This document shows, one piece after another, positions 8,122-13,954 of a stretch of DNA of 17,397 bases. The stretch's first letter is position 1. Each line of letters begins with the position of its first letter. Source of the DNA: CAXRGH01 sp964230195 (GTDB taxonomy: Bacteria > Pseudomonadota > Gammaproteobacteria > Enterobacterales > Alteromonadaceae); contig CAXRGH010000051.1 of assembly GCA_964230195.1 (NCBI GenBank), forward strand, positions 1-17,397, written 5' to 3'. Both the position numbers and the translations under genes were made by a program. Below the pieces are notes generated by a model that was given only the letters and a program-made list of their open reading frames with translations, did no database searches and was not told the DNA's origin.

Positions 8122-8954
8122 CAAAGCAAAAACAATCTTTAGCGGCAGGTTACACAATCGTCATTGCAAGTGTGATGGTTGCACTCTTGAGTGTGGCATC
8201 CGTCGGTATATTGAATATGACAAAGTACAGTGAACATTTGGGAGATGCAGGGGCTAGCGCGTTCTCGGATGAAGTCATTCTAAAACAAGCTATTCGCACA
8301 TTATCAAGTACCAAATTGGGAAATATAGAATTGCAGAAGTGTCCAGAGACATTTCTTTTTGATGATAATGGCGATAGTTGGTGGGTTCGAAATGACAACT
8401 GCAGTAATCCCTTCATTGGGGTTGGTCAAAAAAATTGTGAGGTTTATTACGTAAATCCATCTTTTCAGCATTCATCATGGAGAGAGAAGCCGTGTCGAAC
8501 ACTGACACAACCGGCCGTTCAAAATCTGAATATCGACACGGTAAAATTTTTGACTGGCGTTAGAACTCTACTGGAGCATGCTCAGATAAAAAATGCTCCA
8601 ATAACGTGTGATGCGTCAAACAATAACGGTGAACTGGTTTACTTGAGTGAACGAACAATTGAAGAAATATCGTATATCCATGTTGAAGCTTCAGTCCAAC
8701 CAAATACTAATCTGCGGTTCTCTTCAGATCCTGACTATTATGCATGGGTAGTGGCTAATCGTGTTCGAGAAGGTGAACGTTGTCCGTCAGGCATGTTAAA
8801 TAGTTACGAGCATCAACGGTTCTTGCGATGTGACACATATCAGGTGCGGGTATGTATAAAACGCGAGAGCGGCGAGAAGATTTTATTTCACGACACTCAA
8901 ATCCAAGTTGCAAAATGGGGGCGTGTCCGCCCAATTCCAAAACCTAATAAGTAA
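8118..8954 (+). CDS. PilX-like minor type IV prepilin
   Basis: A 278-residue protein with a short leader (MTKQKQSLAAG) followed by a hydrophobic helix (YTIVIASVMVALLSVASVGI). It fits a prepilin cleaved after Gly but has Ile rather than Glu at +5. Loss of Glu5 is known for tip components such as GspK and for PilX-type pilins, so PilX-like is the best call; it is longer than P. aeruginosa PilX (about 195 residues). Eight cysteines lie in the soluble part. The start at 8118 is chosen over 8112 because AGAGG is 7 bases upstream and it overlaps the PilW-like stop by 4 bases. Genes for PilY1 and PilE, which usually follow, are absent. Confidence 0.65.
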   Translation: MTKQKQSLAAGYTIVIASVMVALLSVASVGILNMTKYSEHLGDAGASAFSDEVILKQAIRTLSSTKLGNIELQKCPETFLFDDNGDSWWVRNDNCSNPFIGVGQKNCEVYYVNPSFQHSSWREKPCRTLTQPAVQNLNIDTVKFLTGVRTLLEHAQIKNAPITCDASNNNGELVYLSERTIEEISYIHVEASVQPNTNLRFSSDPDYYAWVVANRVREGERCPSGMLNSYEHQRFLRCDTYQVRVCIKRESGEKILFHDTQIQVAKWGRVRPIPKPNK

Positions 8955-9015
8955 CTATATGATTTTCCTTTCTATTTTCTCTGTCTAAAAGATGAATAAT
9001 AACCAAGGTGTTAAT

Positions 9016-9034
9016 GGTAATTGTTATCATTATT
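9016..9034 (+). promoter_or_regulatory. Fur box upstream of the bacterioferritin pair
   Basis: The 19 bases match the Fur consensus (GATAATGATAATCATTATC) at 14 positions, with the right half ATCATTAT intact. The box lies about 25 bases upstream of the candidate -35 element, not over the promoter. That placement fits activation or anti-silencing by Fur-Fe, as described for E. coli ftnA, better than simple repression. A TATGAT at 9040-9045 could be the -10 of a second promoter that Fur would cover. Confidence 0.72.
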
Positions 9035-9059
9035 AAGTCTATGATTTTGTTGAAAAAAA

Positions 9060-9087
9060 TTGACTATTTCTTGAATTGCTCTACACT
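9060..9087 (+). promoter_or_regulatory. Candidate sigma-70 promoter for the bfr pair
   Basis: TTGACT (5 of 6) at 9060-9065 and TACACT (4 of 6) at 9082-9087 are separated by 16 bases, giving a transcript starting near 9094, about 20 bases before the first bfr start codon. Confidence 0.5.
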
Positions 9088-9114
9088 TTATGCACATTCG
9101 AAAAGGAGCTGATG

Positions 9115-9585
9115 ATGAAAGCACAGACGACTATTATTCAAATACTGAATGAAGTTCTAACCTACGAACTGACATCCATTAATCAGTATTTCTTACACGC
9201 TCGTATGTTTAAAAACTGGGGTGTGGAACAACTCAATAGTAAGGCATATAAGAAGTCCATCAAGGATATGAAACAAGCAGACGAGCTGATAGAGCGCATT
9301 TTGTTTCTTGAAGGTCTACCCAATTTACAAATGCTTGGACGCTTGAGCATTGGTGAAGAAACGCAAGAGATGATTCAGTGTGATACTCAATTTCAACAAC
9401 AACAATTACCCCTTATGAAGCGTGCCATTGCGTTATGTGAACAGGAACAAGACTATGTGAGCAGGGACTTGTTGGTATCTATTCTTGAATATGAAGAAGA
9501 GCATTTGGATTGGTTGGAAACGCAACAATATCAAATAGACACAATTGGTATTGAAAAGTACATCCAATCAAACTTAGGAGAGTAA
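9115..9585 (+). CDS. bfr: Bacterioferritin, haem-binding subunit with altered ferroxidase centre
   Basis: A ferritin-like four-helix subunit of the 24-mer bacterioferritin iron store; 156 residues and very like E. coli Bfr (INQYFLHARMFKNWG, ERILFLEGLPNLQ, DYVSRDLL). In Bfr numbering the haem ligand Met52 is present. Of the ferroxidase ligands, Glu18, Glu127 and His130 are kept, but Glu51 is Asp, His54 is Gln and Glu94 is Gln. It therefore resembles the alpha (haem) subunit of two-subunit bacterioferritins such as those of Pseudomonas putida and Neisseria. The start at 9115 is chosen because AAGGAG is 6 bases upstream; the adjacent ATG at 9112 is possible. The stop overlaps the next gene's first ATG by one base. 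Confidence 0.93.
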   Translation: MKAQTTIIQILNEVLTYELTSINQYFLHARMFKNWGVEQLNSKAYKKSIKDMKQADELIERILFLEGLPNLQMLGRLSIGEETQEMIQCDTQFQQQQLPLMKRAIALCEQEQDYVSRDLLVSILEYEEEHLDWLETQQYQIDTIGIEKYIQSNLGE

Positions 9586-9587
9586 TG

Positions 9588-10055
9588 ATGAAAGGCAATC
9601 AAAATATTATTGACGCGCTTAATGCCCTGTTGGCAAATGAGCTTTCAGCAATGGATCAATATTTTATTCATGCCAAGATGTATGAAGACTGGGGGATCAC
9701 AAAGCTATTTGAGCGTATCAATCATGAATTCGATGATGAGAAAGGCCACGCTTCGTTATTGATTGAGCGTATTCTCTTTTTAGAGGGCACTCCGGATCTT
9801 ACTAAACGCGATGCTATTCATGTTGGAAAAGATGTACCGGAGATGCTCCAGTCAGATCTTAACGTGGAATATAGCGTTGCAAAGTTATTGAAGAAAACAA
9901 TAGCCATTTGTGAGACGGAGAAAGATTATGTGACTCGTGATATGTTGATGACTTTGTTAGATGACACTGAACGCGACCACGCCTATTGGCTTGAGCAGCA
10001 GTTGCGCTTAATCAAAATGATTGGGTTAGAAAATTACATTCAAAGCCAAATGTAA
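9588..10055 (+). CDS. bfr: Bacterioferritin, ferroxidase subunit lacking the haem Met
   Basis: The second bacterioferritin subunit, 155 residues from ATG 9588 (an ATG at 9585 overlapping the previous stop is an alternative). GGAGAG at 9577-9582 serves as ribosome-binding site. Ferroxidase ligands Glu18, Glu51, His54 and Glu94 are all present. The last pair lies in DDTERDHAYW (Glu128 and His131 here, one residue longer before the histidine, as in other beta-type subunits). Position 52, the haem ligand, is Lys instead of Met. This subunit should oxidise Fe(II), while its partner binds haem at the dimer interface, so a mixed oligomer is likely. No bfd-like ferredoxin gene is nearby. Confidence 0.93.
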   Translation: MKGNQNIIDALNALLANELSAMDQYFIHAKMYEDWGITKLFERINHEFDDEKGHASLLIERILFLEGTPDLTKRDAIHVGKDVPEMLQSDLNVEYSVAKLLKKTIAICETEKDYVTRDMLMTLLDDTERDHAYWLEQQLRLIKMIGLENYIQSQM

Positions 10056-10060
10056 CAGCA

Positions 10061-10648
10061 CTAACGCAAGCAATTCCGATTAGAGTCAAGCACATCGCTT
10101 GGCTCTTTTGATTTACGTAACTTCATAGTCCTACCGATAACCACTGCCCCGTGCAGCTTGCTATCCGCTGCCATTTGTATGGAACCTTTACTCAAAACTT
10201 CACACAGCCTTATTCTTCCTGTATCAGCATTCATCGGTGAACCGTAAAAACTAAGTTTATCTCTATTTGCTCCAGTCCGAATAAAAAGAGGGGGTGGTGA
10301 AGCGAGTGTGGTTATTAAAACAGATTTACCATTACTTTGACCGAACAGTCCAAGCCTTTGGTTCCATTTGAGCTTCTTGTTTCCCCCACTGGCATCGCAC
10401 ACACCATCGGTATTAATTGGACAAACTATGATGGTAGTAGAAGATTGAATCGCTGTTTCTGCTGCATATTGGATAAATCTCTCAACGTTTGCTAATTCGT
10501 TTTCAAATTGAGTTCGCTTGGGAATATTTCCCCATGAAATGAAAGCGGCAGAAATAATAGCAGTCAGCGCTAATACAAGCATTAATTCAATTATGGATAA
10601 CCCCAAAGCTGTACGTGATACGTGACGGAGGCAGTGATTATTTTTCAT
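10061..10648 (-). CDS. FimT/GspH-like type IV prepilin
   Basis: A pseudopilin/minor pilin of the FimT-GspH type, 195 residues from the ATG at 10648. The leader MKNNHCLRHVSRTALG precedes the cleavage site G^LSIIE with Glu at +5 and a hydrophobic helix (LMLVLALTAIISAAF). The region after the helix (ERFIQYAAETAIQSSTTIIVCP) is the usual GspH/FimT pattern. Four cysteines remain in the mature part. In-frame ATG 10663 would give a 21-residue leader; neither start has a strong ribosome-binding site. The gene converges on the bfr pair with only 5 bases between stops, and its 3' end carries the apparent bfr terminator. In relatives this gene type precedes pilV-pilW; here it is displaced and inverted. 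Confidence 0.82.
   Translation of the reverse strand: MKNNHCLRHVSRTALGLSIIELMLVLALTAIISAAFISWGNIPKRTQFENELANVERFIQYAAETAIQSSTTIIVCPINTDGVCDASGGNKKLKWNQRLGLFGQSNGKSVLITTLASPPPLFIRTGANRDKLSFYGSPMNADTGRIRLCEVLSKGSIQMAADSKLHGAVVIGRTMKLRKSKEPSDVLDSNRNCLR
10082..10109 (+). terminator. Intrinsic terminator of the bfr operon, inside fimT
   Basis: AGAGTCAAGC (10082-10091) pairs with GCTTGGCTCT (10097-10106), ten pairs with one G-U, around a 5-base loop. A short T run TTTT ends at 10109 and is followed by GATTT. It reads as a terminator only on the + strand and lies 27 bases after the second bfr stop, within the last codons of the opposing fimT-like gene. Confidence 0.7.
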
Positions 10649-10915
10649 CGGTATTTTAACCATTCTCTCGTTAAACACTTGAGAAACCAAACGCTATCAG
10701 TATTATGGCGCATAGAGTCTAGTGTTGGCTTTGACAAATGCTCACATCATCGGGTGTGTGCGGACGAGACTGGTATTATTTTTGGTTACCTTTGGATCTC
10801 ATTAGTGAGCAACACGTAAAATGCATTGTGAAGTCTAATGCCGGTGCAGATGAAGCTTCAATACGCACCGTTATACGATGGTACAAATTACTGTAGAAAC
10901 ATAAGAGAGCTATTT
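10649..10915. other. Divergent intergenic region between the fimT-like gene and nadE
   Basis: This 267-base stretch must carry promoters for both directions. For the minus strand, TTGTCA (complement of 10732-10737) and TATGCG (complement of 10709-10714) are spaced by 17 bases and could drive the fimT-like gene; the -10 match is poor. No convincing promoter is seen for nadE; TTGGAT at 10792 and TAAAAT at 10817 are 19 bases apart. No RNA gene or small coding gene can be supported. Confidence 0.4.
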
Positions 10916-11752
10916 ATGACAACAAAATCCTCCATCATTGAGGAAATGAGAGTACTTCCTGCGATCGATGTTACACACGAGATTGAAAGGCGTGTTACGT
11001 TCATTCAAAACGTAATGAAAGAAGCAGGTGTCAAGACGTTAGTTTTAGGGATCAGTGGAGGTATTGATTCGTGCACATTAGGCAGGTTAGCCCAGCTAGC
11101 AGTGGATGACCTTAACACAGCGAATAATGCCAGTGATTATCAGTTTATTGCGGTTCGTCTTCCTTACGGAGTTCAAGCCGATGAGGATGATGCGCAAGCA
11201 AGTATCCAATTTATTCAACCTTCTCAGTCGTTAACTGTGAATATTCAAACTGGAGCTGATGCTATTCACGCTGAATGTATGAAAGCTGTTTCAGGCGTCC
11301 GTCAATTTGAACAATCCCATGAAGATTTTGTGAAAGGTAATGTCAAGGCGCGCGCTCGAATGGTTGCTCAGTATCAAATTGCAGGTATGTTTGGTGGACT
11401 TGTTTTAGGAACTGATCACTCAGCTGAAAATATCACCGGTTTTTATACAAAATATGGTGATGGTGCTTGTGATCTTGCTCCGTTGTTTGGGCTAAGTAAA
11501 CGTCAGGTGAGAGCGTTGGCAACTGAACTGGGTGCACCAGAACACATCATTCACAAAGCACCAACGGCAGACCTAGAATCCCTGACGCCTCAGAAAAAAG
11601 ATGAGGATGCGTTAGGTCTTTCTTATGACCAAATTGATGACTTCTTGGAAAATAAATCGGTTGATTCCTACGTAGACGAGAAACTAATCGGCATTTACCA
11701 GAAAACCCAGCATAAACGGGTTCCAATACCCACAATTTATGATGAAGAGTAA
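10916..11752 (+). CDS. nadE: Ammonia-dependent NAD+ synthetase NadE
   Basis: NadE amidates nicotinic acid adenine dinucleotide to NAD+ using ATP and ammonia, the last step of NAD synthesis. The 278 residues match the short NH3-dependent form (E. coli 275); no glutaminase (nitrilase) domain is present. The ATP PP-loop SGGIDS is at residues 47-52. Other blocks are RLPYGVQADE (81-90), GTDHSAENITGFYTKYGDGACD and KAPTADLE. The ATG at 10916 is chosen because AAGAGAG lies about 6 bases upstream and homologues begin here (MTTKSSIIEEM); an upstream in-frame ATG at 10838 would add 26 residues with no family counterpart. It appears to be a single-gene unit bounded by its own terminator. Confidence 0.96.
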   Translation: MTTKSSIIEEMRVLPAIDVTHEIERRVTFIQNVMKEAGVKTLVLGISGGIDSCTLGRLAQLAVDDLNTANNASDYQFIAVRLPYGVQADEDDAQASIQFIQPSQSLTVNIQTGADAIHAECMKAVSGVRQFEQSHEDFVKGNVKARARMVAQYQIAGMFGGLVLGTDHSAENITGFYTKYGDGACDLAPLFGLSKRQVRALATELGAPEHIIHKAPTADLESLTPQKKDEDALGLSYDQIDDFLENKSVDSYVDEKLIGIYQKTQHKRVPIPTIYDEE

Positions 11753-11769
11753 TATCCCATTAATGTAAG

Positions 11770-11795
11770 AAAACCGCGCCTAGTCGCGGTTTTTT
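11770..11795 (+). terminator. Intrinsic terminator after nadE
   Basis: AAAACCGCG (11770-11778) and CGCGGTTTT (11785-11793) form a perfect 9-bp stem with a 6-base loop and a run of six T ending at 11795. It lies 17 bases after the nadE stop. Confidence 0.93.
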
Positions 11796-11900
11796 ATACT
11801 TTGTTACAATGGTGCGTCAATTATGCAAATAGCTTTGGAACCAAATCGCCGTAGGACTGCTCTCTAAAGTACAGAAACTCGATCACTAAGGAATAGAAAT

Positions 11901-12356
11901 ATGACGAAGGTAAGTGGGAAAAATCATTTAGTTATCATCGCAGCACTCGCTGTTGGATTGAGCGCTTGTGCTACTAAAGGCACGGATCGTTTTGATCAAA
12001 ATCGCGTCATATCAACCTACTTTGCGGAATTACGAGGAGTAGAAAACGTAGAGTTATCTTCAAATGTTCCGGTTGGTATAGCGTGGGGAGCTGCCGAAGG
12101 AGCAGTCGAAGGCGCTGATGAGGGGGCCGGCGGTTTCTTGGCTGGCATGGTTATTGGTGGCATCATCGGGGGGATATTTACAGCTATTTTTGAAGGCTCC
12201 AATGATGCTTATGAATATACCTTGCACCACGCAACAAAAGGGCCATTCAAAGTTATTCAAAAAGAAAAAGTCTCAACAGATACTGGCTGCGTTGAAGTAA
12301 GAGAGGGGGCGAAAGTCACGTTGAAATCAGTGCCACTGAGTTTCTGTAGTGCTTAA
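11901..12356 (+). CDS. Glycine-zipper lipoprotein, SlyB/Pcp-like
   Basis: A 151-residue predicted lipoprotein. The signal peptide (MTKVSGKNHLVIIAALAVG) ends in the lipobox LSAC with lipidated Cys23; Ala at +2 suggests sorting to the outer membrane. Residues 59-99 carry a glycine/alanine-rich stretch with glycines every 4 residues (GAAEGAVEGADEGAGG, GGIIGG), typical of glycine-zipper membrane segments. The tail (YEYTLHH, GPFKVIQKEK, GAKVTLKSVP) resembles the C-terminal strand domain of SlyB/Pcp lipoproteins, with Cys130 and Cys149 able to form a disulfide. The similarity is by pattern, not a firm family match. The ATG follows AAGGAA. It converges with the lipid operon 26 bases away; no clear terminator is seen between them. 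Confidence 0.75.
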   Translation: MTKVSGKNHLVIIAALAVGLSACATKGTDRFDQNRVISTYFAELRGVENVELSSNVPVGIAWGAAEGAVEGADEGAGGFLAGMVIGGIIGGIFTAIFEGSNDAYEYTLHHATKGPFKVIQKEKVSTDTGCVEVREGAKVTLKSVPLSFCSA

Positions 12357-12382
12357 GGCCCTTTAGACATTAAAGATACTCG

Positions 12383-12931
12383 TTAGTCCTCAGGCGGTTT
12401 GCACATTTGAACCGTCTCTGACTTGTCGAAGTGTATGAAAATCTCTGCAACGGTTATTCCCCATTTTTTAAGGTAGGAGCGATTCATCAATCGCTCCTCG
12501 TCGGTTTGGATTATCCAGTCGTCTACCTCGAACTCCATTATGCTTTCGTTTACTGGAACTTGAAGCGTATACTGCCAGTTCAAAGCTGCTCCTTCAATCG
12601 CTCCTGACGCTTGACCTACGACGTCTCCTGCCGTCCCTGTAATAGTGCCGTCTGTGTGGGTTGTTATCTCCCAAATGCGCGTCTGTTCCTCGCCGTCATT
12701 GAAATAGAAAGATTCGTGCAGGGTTCCTTGGTTATTGTTCCATGTTCCTACGATATCGACACAAAAATGTCGTGTTATTTTGCCTTTGTAGTCTTGCAAG
12801 ATCCCACGGGCCACGGACCGACCGTTGAAGTAGGCCTCGAGATTAAATGTCGGTTCACTACCAGCATAATCTTGCAGTGAAGTGGAGCAACCGCTGAGGA
12901 GAACAATGAGAATAAAATAATACCGTTTCAT
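12383..12931 (-). CDS. DUF3833 family lipoprotein
   Basis: A 182-residue lipoprotein. The short signal peptide MKRYYFILIVLLSGC has a lipobox with Cys15 as the lipidated residue and Ser at +2, suggesting outer-membrane sorting. The mature part (FNLEAYFNGRSVARGILQDYKGKI, GTITGTAGDVVGQASG, WIIQTDEERLMNRSYLKKWG) fits the DUF3833 family, whose biochemical function is unknown. It is the last gene of the minus-strand operon, and its ATG shares one base with the preceding stop (TAATG), with AGGA upstream. The family recurs beside cfa, DUF1365 and DUF2878 genes, so an envelope lipid role is inferred. Confidence 0.85.
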   Translation of the reverse strand: MKRYYFILIVLLSGCSTSLQDYAGSEPTFNLEAYFNGRSVARGILQDYKGKITRHFCVDIVGTWNNNQGTLHESFYFNDGEEQTRIWEITTHTDGTITGTAGDVVGQASGAIEGAALNWQYTLQVPVNESIMEFEVDDWIIQTDEERLMNRSYLKKWGITVAEIFIHFDKSETVQMCKPPED

Positions 12932-13455
12932 TATTGGAGTCCTATGAGTTTCTTTTGAATTTTTGGATATTCAGATGTGTCGGAAAGCCAGATATCTGCA
13001 AATGCAGGTCCAAACGCAGGGTCGTTAATGTTACCGACATGCTTGCTATTGTAATAAAAGTAACTAGCGTTCGGATGCATAACAAAGGTTAAGGAATCTC
13101 CTTTCTTAATATCAGGCCATATAGTTGATAACGCTTCTGTCCATTTTGATTGATCGTGTTCTGATACATTGAAACGCTGCCATTGTTCCTTCGTGGCATC
13201 AATTAACTCGTCGCTATCAATATCTCGGAGGTAAGATAACGTTAACATCAATTTATTCGATTTTGGTGGGTATGTTCCGGATGGGGTAAACAGGGTGGCG
13301 GTATAGATATCCCAGAATAAAACAGAAAGTGTCGCTTGCCCCACAATTCGATAGTCAGTAGGCAGTTCTGATATCTCAGAAGCAGTCGCGCTGCCAAGCA
13401 GGGACAAGAAGGTAAGTGCGCTACCGATGGCACGATATCGATGCGAGACCTTCAT
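12931..13455 (-). CDS. Periplasmic chalcone isomerase-fold protein
   Basis: A 174-residue protein with a cleavable signal peptide (about residues 1-26, ending in GSATA) and a domain of the bacterial chalcone isomerase-like type. The start of that domain (YRIVGQATLSVLFWDIYTATLF), the middle (LMLTLSYLRDID) and the end (FGPAFADIWLSDTSEYPKIQKKLIG) match the usual layout. Plant members of this fold include fatty-acid-binding proteins, so binding of a lipid is plausible, but no enzymatic role can be read here. The start ATG 13455 is preferred to longer frames because AAGGA lies 8 bases upstream and the signal peptide begins there. It is 4 bases after the DUF2878 stop and overlaps the DUF3833 start. 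Confidence 0.85.
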   Translation of the reverse strand: MKVSHRYRAIGSALTFLSLLGSATASEISELPTDYRIVGQATLSVLFWDIYTATLFTPSGTYPPKSNKLMLTLSYLRDIDSDELIDATKEQWQRFNVSEHDQSKWTEALSTIWPDIKKGDSLTFVMHPNASYFYYNSKHVGNINDPAFGPAFADIWLSDTSEYPKIQKKLIGLQ

Positions 13456-13459
13456 AATA

Positions 13460-13954
13460 TCAGTCCTTAACCTTGCTATAAATGAACAGTAAAAGAGGAA
13501 AAAGTAAGGCCCAAACTGTCGCAACGATCAAAATAGTATTGGTCACTCCCAAAGGGAACCCGACAGCTCCGAGTTTATGGCCCGCTAAATAACTTAAGCC
13601 CCCGCCGATCGCCCCAAACAGGCTAGCAAACCACACATGTGATTGAAAAAATGCCATGCTAAATCCGAGTGTCGACGCAAAGCATACCCACAGTAGTGCG
13701 AGCCATGCTGGAATAAACACCGATGTGAAGTCATAAACGCCCATCACAGTAAGGGCTTGATCAGTAGCAATGCCAATCATGGAGCAAGCACAAACCGCCA
13801 CTAATTCCTTGAGCCTTTGGTCTCTCACCATCCAAATATGAAAAGTAATTAGACCCATCAATAAATAAGGTTGATGTAGCACAACTGCACAAATCCACGC
13901 CAACTGGAACCAAATGGCGTTGACGAGTATCGGCTTACCGAACAATGGTGCCAT
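13460..13954 (-). CDS. DUF2878 family integral membrane protein
   Basis: A 164-residue protein made almost entirely of hydrophobic segments, probably five or six membrane helices. The opening (VNAIWFQLAWICAVV) and the later GGGLSYLAGHKLGAVGF segment match DUF2878, a family of unknown function that sits next to cfa in this conserved operon. Its ATG lies 20 bases inside the end of cfa in another frame, so translation is probably coupled. A role in handling or flipping modified lipids would fit the context but is inference only. Confidence 0.85.
   Translation of the reverse strand: MAPLFGKPILVNAIWFQLAWICAVVLHQPYLLMGLITFHIWMVRDQRLKELVAVCACSMIGIATDQALTVMGVYDFTSVFIPAWLALLWVCFASTLGFSMAFFQSHVWFASLFGAIGGGLSYLAGHKLGAVGFPLGVTNTILIVATVWALLFPLLLFIYSKVKD

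Noticed and set aside
10838..10915. N-terminal extension of nadE from ATG 10838
   Set aside because: The 26 extra residues do not resemble NadE, and 10916 has a ribosome-binding site and the family N-terminus.
12357..12420. Terminator between the SlyB-like gene and the DUF3833 gene
   Set aside because: CTTTA/TAAAG and a GGCGGTTT/GAACCGTC stem can be drawn, but neither has both GC-rich pairing and a T run.
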